Source: Cristatella mucedo
Lineage: Eukaryota > Bryozoa > Phylactolaemata > Cristatellidae
Direction of reading: 5' to 3'
Assembly (NCBI GenBank): GCA_009760855.2
Contig: WPIO01000010.1
Coordinates: 8,599,501 to 8,663,500 of the forward strand
Length of the DNA stretch: 64,000 nt
The notes beneath the pieces were generated by a model. That model made no database searches and was not told where the DNA came from. It worked only from the letters and a program-made list of their open reading frames with translations. The position numbers were made by a program, and so were the translations under genes. Each line of letters starts with the position of its first letter. Positions within the stretch are counted from its first letter, which is position 1. This document shows, in pieces, positions 12,266 to 24,404 of the stretch.

Positions 12266-13326
12266 CCCAAACTTCATAGTAGGCTGCAAGCAGGCATCAG
12301 CATATGCTTTGTCACTCCTTGGTCGCACGTAGGATCAACATTTGCAGTGACCATAAACGGCTAACTTGCTCTACTCGGTAAAGAATACTCGGCCTGCAAT
12401 GTTCAGACAGCCGGTGTCTGTACTGCCATAGCATCTCAATGCCTAATTCTTTGTGGGGTTTCACCAGTATCTGAGCTTTCTTTGCTATGAGCCCACGTTC
12501 GTTGAGCTTTCCCCTCACGATCTGTTCATTGAGGATAGTGCCGAAGCAAAGCTCAAGAGTTTTGGCATGGACTCTATGGGTGCAAACCAGGCCTTCAGGT
12601 ACTCCCTTTTTAGGAGCAGATCATCCCCACTAGTAGAAGCCCAAGGGTGTTCAGAAGCAGGCCACTTATTTATCGTCCCTAGCTTGGACATTTTTCCAAT
12701 GTAATATCGGACAGCGTTCTAACTTATTACTAGCTTCAGAGCAATCTCTCGATTAAGACTAATGGCCCTCCAAAAATCCATAAGGTGGCCTCCCTTTGCA
12801 ATAAGTGCAAGAGCTGAACACATACATCAATATGATCTGCTGGCTACCTACGGCCAATCGGTGTCTGCATAATAACCCTAGTGTACTGGCGCGTCAAGAA
12901 TATGCCACAAATTGTATTAGATTTTCTTGTATCATTACCATGTAGCATTAAAAGGGTTCGCAGAGTAATACCTCCAGCTCAGCCACCAAAATCCGAAACC
13001 ACAATCGGCAATCCCTAGCATAGTTATCCGGTTGCTAAGGGGGCATCAACAAATTGGCTTACTTCCGGGTTTCTCTGGGTTCAGTATTCGTAAGTACACT
13101 TGATGTACACAAGAGATGAGTTACGGACCAAAATACTGTTTCCTAATAGCAAATGATGGAAAACTTACTTGTTAATTTTTACAATCGCTTGACGGTAGTT
13201 CCAATAGCTGGTGGCTTAACTAGATCGACCACACTTCACAGGAGGCCGAGTGTGGCAAAACTTAAGGCCACTAGTTTTAGCAAGTATGGTAAGCAAGTAT
13301 AGTTTAGCTAAGTTAAGATTAAGGTT
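12266..13326. other. Unassigned sequence
   Basis: Nothing recognised between the second-family LINE tail and the (TA)n(TG)n array. Confidence 0.4.
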
Positions 13327-13438
<112 letters not shown>

Positions 13439-13594
13439 CCTTGGCAAGATTCTCCAAGTTTCTCATATGACAAAAAATCGAATCTCACCAAAGAAAAAAT
13501 AATTAGCATAATTTATTCGCAAGCTTAGTAATTAATTTTTGCCAGATTTTTCTTTGCTCTTTCATACAGTTCCAAGAACATCACGGAAAGGAGT

Positions 13595-13755
13595 GTGACC
13601 CTGGTGTGCTTGCTCTTTACGGCCCAGGTCGCGGGTCCGAGTTGAGCAGTAGGCAATTCTTAATTGTCACTGCAATTCCACATCCACTAAAAGTGCTGGC
13701 GACGACCGTTAATGCTTTTATGCTGCTATATAAATGAGACTGTTGAATCTAACGA
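13595..13755 (+). mobile_element. tRNA-derived SINE, diverged subfamily
   Basis: B-box-like gcgggtccgagttga and a 3' end ctatataaatgagactgttg shared with the copies at 47080, 54085 and 60105. Confidence 0.6.
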
Positions 13756-14359
13756 CTGGATCATGCTGCCACAGAAGGCTAATAGCCTTCAGCTCACGGG
13801 TTTCCTTCTCCTCTGCTACCTCTGGCAACTTACATTCGTCATCTAGCCTCAGCTATTAACCTGCAGTCCTTACTTACTGCAGGGCATGTTCGGCTTAAAT
13901 GCAGGAGCTCCCGCTTCTAAAACCGGCAGCACACAAATGCCATACATGCAGCACTGAACCTCATTAACATATTGCCGATCTTGAACAGTTTCGTTGAGTA
14001 CCTTTTGGACTCACAGTACTTCGACAAATCTCCTAGATGTAGGCTGCTCAAAAGCCAAAGTTTAAAAAAGCAGCTTTTGGCGTTTTACTTCCCACTTCAG
14101 GAGACTGAACATTGTTGCTGTGGAGTGCTCTGCCTAATTTAGTCGATACAATTACTGGGCCATACATAACTCAGTCATATGGGTCTTGATGCTATAAAAA
14201 TAAGCCTGATTGGTGGGGACTTTATGAGCTTGCTATATCATTTGGCATACAAGCGACTGACCGGTAAAATAGCTACACATTTTTTTAGTGAAACCTCTAG
14301 TAATTTCATTGGCATCCCTCCATAACACAATTTTATGTGAAAATAGCTACAAGAATGGT

Positions 14360-14471
14360 CCACCCACCATGGTTTGGGTAGTCGCATGCCATGGTCGGAT
14401 CCAGGTTTAAGATGATCATCTTAAATCTGGCTCCGACCATAACATGTGACTACCCAAACCATGGTGGGTGG
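14360..14471. repeat. 112-bp near-perfect palindrome
   Basis: Arms begin ccacccaccatggtttgggt and meet at gatga|tcatc (14415/14416). Mismatches are few and lie mid-arm. It would extrude or transcribe as one long hairpin. It may be a fold-back MITE. Confidence 0.85.
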
Positions 14472-14497
14472 CATGCCTACCCCACTAAGATTTACTT

Positions 14498-14668
14498 AAA
14501 AAAATACCAGCCGATTTGTCAGCCTCTTTTTTATAGTCGCAGAAGAGCCTTAAAGGTTATCACCACCGCTTGCAGTGGCAATAAAGGATTGCCTACCACA
14601 GGATTCGAACCCACAACCTCGGGACCGAAGTCGTGAAGAGCAACCGCCTCACCTATTGTGCCATACCA
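14498..14668 (-). mobile_element. tRNA-derived SINE
   Basis: Minus strand: B box GGTTCGAATCC (14611-14601) and the same body as the copy at 8640. It lies 26 bp after the palindrome ending at 14471. Confidence 0.85.
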
Positions 14669-15609
14669 TGTTCACCTTCCTATAAGCACAGAAAATCATC
14701 TGACGGAGGGCATGCTTAATGATATGTTCGACTTGCGTTTTTTGATTTGCACGATTAATCCTCAAACCCCATATCAGAGGCAAATACACCAAGTAGGATA
14801 TTTCATCCAGCGAGAACATTTTCAGATCGGTCAAACCGGCGACATGAGAAAATTAGATCTTGATCTACTGCATGGAAATATGTAAGCCAAGGTGTGCGAA
14901 CATCAGAAGGACAAGTATCGGGTGGCCCCCTTGCCCTTAACATTCTTGCAATAAGCTGGTTGATCGGGCTTCAGATTTACAGAAACATCCCACTCTTCAA
15001 TATAGCGTCTCTACTTTTCCTCAAACACTCACTACACTGTGCTGCTTCATATAACTTGAGTGTCATTCGGAGAACGCAGCATCCCAGTTTTGCAACCTTT
15101 ACCAAGGATCGTTAAAAGGAGAAAACAAGAGACCTTGACCTAAGTGGTGATCTTGATACCACTCGCATGGTTGTCGAAGGACAAGGTTGACCCTTTCACA
15201 TGATAGCTGTTTGCCTGTTCCTCATGGCTGGCCAAATTAAATTCGATGATATGCTGGCAACGAATGAATAAGCCGGTACACCCAGGCCGCCCACGGCACG
15301 TCAGCTGTCTTTGTGTGCACTCAACCACTTGACACTTCAGCAAACACTCACCATTAAGTGAGCTTGCTTCGACAACTGGGGTATGGCACTGCACTGCAGA
15401 GAGTCACCGTTCGAGGCTGAGTTGAGCCAGTCGCACCGGCAAATACTGTGCGATACGGTCTGCAATGCCACGGCTGCAGCACAGAGCTGCATGCTCGGTT
15501 GCCACTAGCACCAGCTGACAGTAGAGTGCAACCCCCTAATTGTAATGCACCTGTTTATTACCGAATTTGGTGGGTCTTTGTGATTCGTTCTTCGTGCGCA
15601 TGTTCTAGC
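14669..15609. other. Unassigned sequence
   Basis: Nothing recognised. Short open frames only. Confidence 0.35.
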
Positions 15610-15765
15610 TTACACTATGCCTGCTGCTTGGGGATGTTACCGCCAATCATTCGGCAATGCTTTCTATACAGCAGCATTTGTAAAGTGCATAGAAACAGAT
15701 TCAATTCTCTGAGGGCGATATACAAATGTACTATTACTATTATCATTTCACACTACAACAACCAC
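15610..15765 (+). mobile_element. LINE 3' UTR remnant
   Basis: It contains gcatttgtaaagtgcataga and ctctgagggcgatatacaaa, then an ATT-rich tail. No coding part remains. Confidence 0.7.
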
Positions 15766-15784
15766 CGGTAATGGTCAGTCCATC

Positions 15785-16320
15785 CGCATGGAGCAACAAC
15801 TGTGGGAAACCAAATAGTTCTTAGTTTCATTTTGAATCTCGTCAAATCAGGAGATGTGTGATGTCAGTCGACGGCAAGTTTCAGGCTTTGGGAGCATAGT
15901 AACTGAAGGCAATATGTCAAAAGGGTTTAATTTGGGTGAATTTTGACGAATCCAAGGGACCAGTCAGGAGAGCAGGTAGTGTGTCAGAGGCATGGTTAGG
16001 AATTAATTCGTATAGGCAGGCTGAAGCCAAAGAATGGAAAGAACCTGAAGGAGAGTGACAATATCTTGATGTCGATAGGCTGTTTGATGGGGAGCCAGTG
16101 CAAATTTGTGAGAAGTGATGTACTGTCGTGCAGTTCACGACAGAAAACCTAGCTGCCGAGTTTTGCACCAGCTGTAAGCATCTTATTGCACAGGCTCGAG
16201 GACCTGCAAATAGTGAGTTAGAAAAATGCAATCATGATGTCCTGAACTCCTACAACAGGTTGGTATCGGTATACCAGACTAAGAAAGCCCAAATTTTTGC
16301 AATGTTGTAGGCAAACTTAG
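15785..16320 (-). mobile_element. Degenerate LINE C-terminal fragment
   Basis: Minus-strand translation shows ACAIRCLQLVQNSAARFSVV and the downstream LINE C-terminal domain with frameshifts. It lies directly downstream, in element sense, of a second copy at 16480-17700. Confidence 0.75.
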
Positions 16321-16479
16321 AAATAAAACACCTCTTTCGAGACATTTCACATATGCGGAAAAGGAGGTACATCAAATATCAATTTTTTAGAAAGACAAAG
16401 TCCCTTTTCAGCACACATAAGCACATAAAGACTTCACACGATTCAGCGATTCACATAACTGTGCAAATGCTGAGTAACA

Positions 16480-17700
16480 GGTGAGTTTTGAGCTTTTGAA
16501 ATATCTTCAGGTGAGGGGATCTCGTGAAGTCAGTGGCAGTGAGGTGTGTGCTTTGGAAACATACGAACTGATAGCAAGGTCCCTAAAAGATTTGAGTTTG
16601 GTTGAGTGTACAGCTAAAACAATCTGAATCAGAAGAGTGAGTGATATGATGTGATGCATGATTAGGAAGTATTTTCTATAGGTTGGCCGGAGCAAAAGAA
16701 TATAGGGACCTAAGAGTGAGGGACAATAAACAGAAATTGATATGTTGCTTGATGGGGAGCCAGTGCAAGTCGGTGAGAAGTGGTACAGTGTAGCTGTTGC
16801 AAAGTCATACCCACACAGTCTAGCGAGCATGTTTTGCACCAACTATTAGCGTATAATTGCACAGGCAGGAAGACCTGCTAGTAGTTGGTAAAAACAAAAG
16901 TCTAGTTGGGATGTCACAAATGTATGGACCGACTAGGACAAGGTATTCCTGACTAAGTGGGCCCAAATGGTTGCAATGCTAGGTGGCTGGAAGTAGGCTG
17001 ACACGACTGTGGAGCTGGTGCTCTCATCTTATGCACGGTCGTCTTATGAACAGTCACCTTGAAGCAGAACACCGGCCACATGCTAAAGGAGATATCAAAT
17101 CGCACCTGGCCAAACCAATGAGGGTTGGGCTTTCAAATTTCTGAGTAACACACTAGACTTGCCCATATATTACATACTGTGAATACTAGTAAGTTGGTTT
17201 CTATCGTCATCCAATTTGAGCAAGTTGGCTGTGATTCCAGTGTGAATGTCAAAAACTCATCCCGAAATGGAATGGAGAGATATCAACTAGCAAGAAGGCA
17301 GGAAGGGAACAAAGCACAGGTACTGCTGTATGTCGTCCATATAACAATTCCAGCCCAGATTGTGCTTACACCAGCGATTCCACCGGAAAGTAGGAAAGTA
17401 TAAACTGAAAAGAATTGGACCTATCTATATAAGGTACCTGAGCTACGGCATACTTTAAAGGCTCACACGACGACCGTCGGTAGTTGATTCTACTCCCTGA
17501 AATCTTCCACTGAGATAGGACTAAACCGTTGCAATACAGTGCCGACGATGCACAGGCGAGGTGACAGGCACTCAAAAAGGTATTGGTGGTTAACACAATC
17601 GAAAGAAGGACTTGGCGATATTAAATGCTGCCGAGATATCAAGCAAAACTAGCAGAGAGTAAACCCCTACTGTAAAGACGAGTTAGAGCTCAGTGTCCTT
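16480..17700 (-). mobile_element. Degenerate LINE fragment with part of the reverse transcriptase
   Basis: 17596-17366 encodes a decayed RT core (FLSACHLACASSALYCNGLV). 16842-16507 encodes the C-terminal part. The sequence is collinear with copy 2 (44640-43600) but has many indels. Confidence 0.75.
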
Positions 17701-17830
17701 GGTTATTGCTTCTCTTTCTGCAAGTTGCAAAGCGCCCGACTAGAGATTAAGTTCTCTAAGGGTGCTATTCAAGACATTATTATTGGTATTATTACGATTA
17801 TTTATTATTATTTTTACTATTATTACTAAA
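17695..17830 (+). mobile_element. LINE 3' UTR remnant
   Basis: It contains gactagagattaagttctct and a tail of (ATT)n at 17779-17827. It sits head-on against the minus-strand LINE that ends at 17700. Confidence 0.65.
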
Positions 17831-19899
17831 CCAATTTCCAATTCCTCAGCTGTTATAGGCACCATAATTGAAATCTCATTCGCAATTTATTACATCTAGA
17901 GTACATATGAATTGCATCTTTGACCGAAAGGCTCAGCCATCCACTTCAGGTTCGTACACAGAAGGGCTACATTTTTCTCAGCTGGTTTCAGTAGGCATTA
18001 AGTCATGAGCTGAAATGTGTGCAAACATTCAAGCATTAACACTGCTGCAGAGTCCACAGGTATAACAGAAAGGCCCAATAACCGAGTTCTCCCTAAACGG
18101 AAACTGCGACACCAACATGCCAAAACAAATTATGGGGAAGCAACAATCTGCAGGTACAGCAGGGCTCCATGCATGGCCACAACCGTTCGTTACTTAGAAA
18201 GGACACATCATTCAAGGCATTCTCATAAGGGAATAGAAAAATATATTCCAGGGCTTGTGCTCGCATGGTGGAGTGAAAACATAAGTGAAAGGCAAAGGTC
18301 AGGTAAGCAAACCACGTAGGTGGCTCCTCCTGCAGCCTATAAGGTAGTCGAACGCTTGCATGAGAAATTGGGCAAATCGCAAAAACGTGGGAAAGGGATG
18401 AATACTTGAATGCAGCCACCCCACAAAAGGACGTTGTTTGATGTATGCTGCCTGCTGTGGCATACGAACCCGAGGATGTAAGAGCCAGAGGGGTTTTCCC
18501 GAAGCTTCGGCTTAAGTAAACTTCACTCGTGAGCCTGGGAGAAGTTTTCCCCCTCTGCCCGGACAGATATGTCTGCGGTGGTAATGCGATATGCACGTTG
18601 CCTCAACCAGCTGCGACAGACCAGCATCCATCGGTTCGGCCAAACATTGAAAAGATATTAGTGACATGCAGAACAAGGCAAGATTGCCTACTTATTCTGG
18701 AGCACTCAGCTCAAGCTTAGCTTAACTAGCCCATTAAAACGGTCAGCCTTTTATCTTACAGGTACACACGCGGGTACTAGATGTTGAACTGCCTTGCAAT
18801 AATCACAAGCACGCCAATATTTCAAACAGTGTGTGAGGCTCTGCTGATCACTTGACGTTGGCCGAGCAAAATGCTACTCCATAACTAGGTTGCCTTTGCA
18901 GAACTGCCATGCTGGTTGCACAAAAGAGGTGCTAGCTAGTTCACACTGCAGCTCGATGGTTGATTACTGAATGCGTCAGCTTAATACCGCGATCGAAATT
19001 CGAACATGATTGAAACACACCTTTCAAGATTGTATTACGGATAATGTTGAAGAGCACGTGGTGCTGGGGCAGGACTACGAACATTACTCTTCGTGCACCC
19101 GAAGATTTCAGTGCATGACCATTCGCATCGCTAATAGTGCCCTCACAGCCTACCCCTTACAGCAGCAAGGCAGGGAGCGTCACGAATAAATTTAGTACTG
19201 CGATCTTTAAAAAAAAAAGTGTGGAAGTCATATCACTATGACTTCGCTTGGTCGCATCTCTCTTGACCCACGTCGAGAATTGCCACATGCAAGAAAAATG
19301 CATTGGGTCTCAGGCGGATTTCAAGCTTCGCGGGGTACTGCTTCCAGTGAGACATTGCATGCACACTGGGTTGACGACGAATGGGCGGCAGCGCCGAGTC
19401 TGTAGGGTTGCAGCACTAAGCAGTGCTGGGTAAGTGCCAGACTGCTCAGCAAGCCACGACCAATGTACTGAGACATATCGTACGAGGTACGCGATACTAG
19501 GTGGCGACGCCGAGCTGCTCCACCCACACAGTCAGCAAACCGGAAAGCCACGTGGCCAGGGTGTTTTATCGCACGCCGGGAACTCGGAATACAGCTAGGC
19601 CAGAGGTACTGAGACCGATTAACTGCAGGCGTAATGCATCATTCACTGACAAATTTGAAGCGACTATTTAATGCCGACTACTCAGCTTTTCTAAGACAAG
19701 CCGGCGGTGGGAGGGAGGAGTCTTCGCTAGTCAGTTCAGCATGGAATCACGAGCGTACCACGTGGCCCGATCTGGACCGCTCGACGACCGTCTGCAGCCG
19801 CCAGGCGTGGGATAAAGACCACGCGCTAGACCAAAGGCATCTGCAAACAGCACCCGCCCTCCTACTGCGGTCCTTCGGGACACGATCTGCCGCTATCTC
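17831..19899. other. Unassigned sequence
   Basis: A 167-codon minus frame (18596-18093) is open but has no recognisable domain and no supporting splice context. Not called as a gene. Confidence 0.35.
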
Positions 19900-20694
19900 T
19901 TTTTCGTGAAGCAAAACAGCACAGAACTATCTCGACAGGTTACCGCTCTGGCGTGACATGGCGGTTGTTCGCTGATTATTCGAAAGCCGCATGACAAGTT
20001 AGTCTTTTCGATTTTCCCCACGACTTTCGCCGCGGTAAGCTAGGCAAGAAAAGAGTGCCGCGGACAGCGATAGCCCGGGCAGACGGCACGCTCCGCCCGA
20101 GACGGAGACGATTTCGCCAAGATAGCATGATGCAATCCGAAAAAAAGAGCGTCCTCGCAAGAGGCGTCTGAAGAAAAGCGCTCGCGCCAGTGTCCGGCGG
20201 ACACGCGCGTCATGCAGGTCGCTTCGCTGAAAAAGGACACGCTGGGAACCGACCCGGTCACTCGCTCACCGACCGGTTTACTAGATCGCCGACCGGGCGA
20301 GCTAAGCAGCGCGCGGCCGTCTGCGGCCTCTGTCTAGCTTGAGACTCGGCTCGGTGTAAGACGCCGATAGTCAAACAAAGACAGGGCCCGGTTCGTAAGC
20401 ATAGAAAAAATTACGTACGTCTTGACTGGTAACTTGGTATGCTTCAGCTCGAGGCATTCCGTTGTATCGCGATACGCCGAACGAAACGATCACCGCCAAC
20501 CCGCAGCCAGCCGTACTGTACACCGGCTAACGCCACCGCTGGCAACGAGCATCCAATCAGACGAGGACCAATTATGGTAACGCTTGCCAGCCATTCAGCG
20601 GTTTGGAGGTCGTTGGGCGGCGCCGCACTGGTAAGGTGATTGACACAAGAGGAGGGCTGTATTACTACCTCCTACTACAACCTACTAACCTCCC

Positions 20695-21108
<414 letters not shown>

Positions 21109-22949
21109 CACTCCTCTCCTCTCTCGTCCGTTCCCTCTCTCGTGTCTCTTTTGTCTCGCAAAGCGCAGGATAAGCCTAGAAACCCATCCTGTACGTCAGC
21201 AATCGTTTGCGGCGCGGCGCAGTCACAGGAGGCGTCGTCGTAACGATCCGTCGCATCGGCTGTGCCCCCCTCCCCCACAAACTATGGCGACGACCTACTA
21301 CGCGCCCACCCATCCCTCCATTTGCTACGCCCCAACGCACCGCCGGATTTTTCACGATTCGAGCGCCTCGTGCGGTTCCCGCGAGATCTCGGCTCCGATC
21401 TTCAGCTTCTACCACGTGCCTCGGACGGCGTACACCGGTTGCGCCAGATTCGTCGGGCTCACTCGCTCTGCGCAGCGCCCCGCCATTGTACAGCCCGTGC
21501 GGGCTCGCTCCACCCGCCTAGAGCCTGAGTTCGTAGCTACTCTTTTCATCCTTCGCGCCAATGAATGCTGCTCCCGCCGCGCCGCGCGTCTTCTCACTCT
21601 AGCGTGGCGGCGGCAGAGCCATCCCGCGGTCGCGATCCCCCACCCACCACCCCCAGCCGAATTCTCCAATGGTGGTGGTGGGAGAACGATAGCCGACGTA
21701 GGCGTCTCGGCTGACGACCGCGGCATACGGGCCCGAGCTCGGCGTGCGTGGCGAATGCAGGGTCCAGCCTGGAGGAGGACGGACGCAGACTCCCGCACGC
21801 CGCGCCCGGCGTAATGCAGTTTCTCCAGGCCGAGCGGTCCCGCTTCGATACCGCCTCCGGTCGGTCCGCGCCCTCCAGCTACGCGCCCCGTCTCCCCGCG
21901 CGTGCCCGTCGACCCGTCCGTCCCTCTCTATACGGGCCTTTCTCGGCAGCGCTCGCATTGCGGCGGCGCGTCGGCTTAGCGAGAACCTCGATCCCCGCGC
22001 GCGCGGGAGGCGAGGGCGCGCGGCTGCTTTCCCGAGTTCGCGGTAATGCGGCCGTTTCGCAGCGCTCGAGCCGGCCACTCGCTTCCTAGCGGCCGGCTGG
22101 CCAGCGGCGGGTCGCGTAGTGTCGCCGTTCGCTAGCGAATAACCCCACGCCCCCGCCGTACGTCCCGAGCGGCGCATTCTCGCCACCGTGCGGGTGGCGC
22201 GAGAGCGCCAGCCGGTGCGAATATGAGCCGGTGTGAAGTGCTACCCAGCGAAGCAGCCGCCGCTGCGAACGTCTCTCGGGGCGCGAGCGCGGTCGTACGA
22301 GCAACGGCGCCGACCCGCACCGAATCGCCGAAGACGAGATGATTTAGTGGGCGGCGGACTAAGGCCGGTGCGGGCAAGCGGCTAGCTCGCAGCGGCGATG
22401 TGGGAGATGCTAAAGCCATCCGGCACGGCGAACGGTTCTCGCGCCGGGCGAGGAGGAGGAAGGTACTCGGCAGCGATTCGCACCCAACGCCGAACGCTGG
22501 GGGTCGAGAGCGGGCGGCGCTCCCCGCCAGTTCGCTCGCTCGCGCACGCTCTTGATCACGCCGCCTATCAACGAGTCGAACGGCTGTCCGTTCTGAGCAT
22601 CGGACTAACGGAAGAAAATTTCGATCTCGGCATCCGACTCTCGTTTAGGCGGCGTGCGAGAGTTCGCGTGCGAGCTATCGCGCGCACCGCCCCGATCCCG
22701 ACGGTCGGTATTCGGCGATGTCCGAATACCTCGGATGGGGGCAGGCCGGCGCTGCCTCGCGCACTCTACCAGGTCCATCTGCCACGCCTGCCATTCGGGG
22801 CAACGAGCAGAAGCCCCGAATGTGCCCTACGGCTTCCGCCTTGTAGCAAGACAATCGAAGTGTGCTCTTTGAAATACATGCTGCAGTCGAGTACCTTATT
22901 TTTTGTATCTGCTAAGCGATATATAGTCGTGGTCTTGTAACATCTCAAT

Positions 22950-23130
22950 AAAAAAGTATTAGCTGATTTAGCAGCCTCTTTTGTATAGCGACAGAGCAGC
23001 CTTTACGGTTGTCACCACCGCTTGTAGCGGTGGTAAACTATTGCCCGCTGCAGGATTCGAGCCCATGACCTCGGAACCGAGTTCACGAAAAGCAACCGCC
23101 TTACCAAGTGCGCAATCACGGCTCACCAAA
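22950..23130 (-). mobile_element. tRNA-derived SINE, first of a tandem pair
   Basis: Minus strand with B box GGCTCGAATCC (23063-23053) and the family body. Directly followed by a second copy in the same orientation. Confidence 0.85.
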
Positions 23131-23295
23131 AGATAATAGCTGATTTAACAACCTCTTTTGCATAACGACAGAAGAGCCTTTACGGCTGTCACCACCGCTT
23201 GCAGTGGCAATAAAGGATCACCCACCACAGAATTCGAACCCACGACCTCGGAACCAAGGTCGTGAAAAGCAACCGCCTTACCTAGTGTGCCATCA
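23131..23295 (-). mobile_element. tRNA-derived SINE, second of a tandem pair
   Basis: Minus strand with a B-box-like GGTTCGAATTC (about 23240-23230) and the family body. Confidence 0.85.
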
Positions 23296-23649
23296 ATGAA
23301 TTTTGGGGGGACCGGTCGGAAGCCAGAAGTTCGCTCCGTATATCACTAATGCGGACCACGTTCTTCCTGCGCCTGCCACAGGCTTTGCGGAGCCTGCGAC
23401 TGCTGCTACTTGTTTCGAGACTGCATCTGTGCAACGTGCTGTTATGGACTGTTGACAACAACCTGCTTTATAATTCTGCGAGCACACTGCTGATAACGTT
23501 TGGCTGAGAGTAGGGAGGGGCTGTGGCCAACTGTTGTTACGTGCACGCCAACGATCGTTTCGTCTATCTATTGGGACGTACATTGAGCTAAGGGCGCTCG
23601 CCAGTCTCCAGCCAAGCGCTGAAGCTCCGATGACCGTAATGCCCGGGGG

Positions 23650-24200
23650 GGGGGTTAATAATAATAATAATGCACTTGATAAAGCGCCCTCAGAGAGCTC
23701 AATCTCTCTCTAGGCACTTTACATTTGCTGCAAAGGGAAATGCAATTGAATGGTGAGCAATATCATGCTTGATAAACAAACAAAATTAATAACATGGTTA
23801 GGGGTGACATGCACAGGGTCAGCATGCAAATGTGGTTAGTGGCAGCATGCACAGTGTCAGCACGCATAAGCACATCAAGGACGAATCACAGGGACCCACT
23901 AAATGCTGTCCTAAATAGGTGTGTTTTTAAGTTCTTTTCAAATGTGGTCAAGTCAGGGGATGTTCTGACGCAAGTCGGGAGGGAGTTCCAGGCTTTGGGA
24001 GCATACGAACTAAATGCACGGTCTCCGAAGGATTTGAGGTTTGTACGAGGTATTGGTAGACTGTTGGATTCCGAAAAGCGGGTGGTACGATGCTTGGCCT
24101 GATGGGGGAGTATATCTGAGAGATAGGCTGGATCCAAAGAATGAAGAGACCTAAAAGTGAGCGACAAAACCTTGAAGTCATCGCTGCGGATTTGGACTTT
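23650..24200 (-). mobile_element. 5'-truncated CR1/L2-like LINE 3' fragment
   Basis: The minus strand encodes SLTFRSLHSLDPAYLSDILP and NSLPTCVRTSPDLTTFEKNL, the C-terminal tail of the same LINE family, then its 3' UTR ending in (ATT)n at 23656-23670. It is next to copy 1 but in the opposite orientation. Confidence 0.85.
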
Positions 24201-24404
24201 TTGTGTTAAGGTCTGGGCGCTCTTTACTTCCGATAGGTTCTGTTACCGCTGGCATACCTTCGTGCATCGGTACTGCACCAACAATTCGTTAGCCGCAACT
24301 CAAGGCTTAAATGCCGCCGGTATTTATCACGCATCACCAATAATTGACTTGACACTGTGCTTGCGGTCTAAGGGCTATTGTGAGTAACCGCAACTGCGCG
24401 TTTG

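Noticed and set aside
18093-18596. 167-codon minus open frame.
   Set aside because: No recognisable domain, overlapping plus frames, and no convincing splice context.
21284-22186. Long open frames (176-195 codons) on both strands in GC-rich sequence.
   Set aside because: Arg, Ala and Pro bias in every frame and no domain; expected where stop codons are rare because of GC content.
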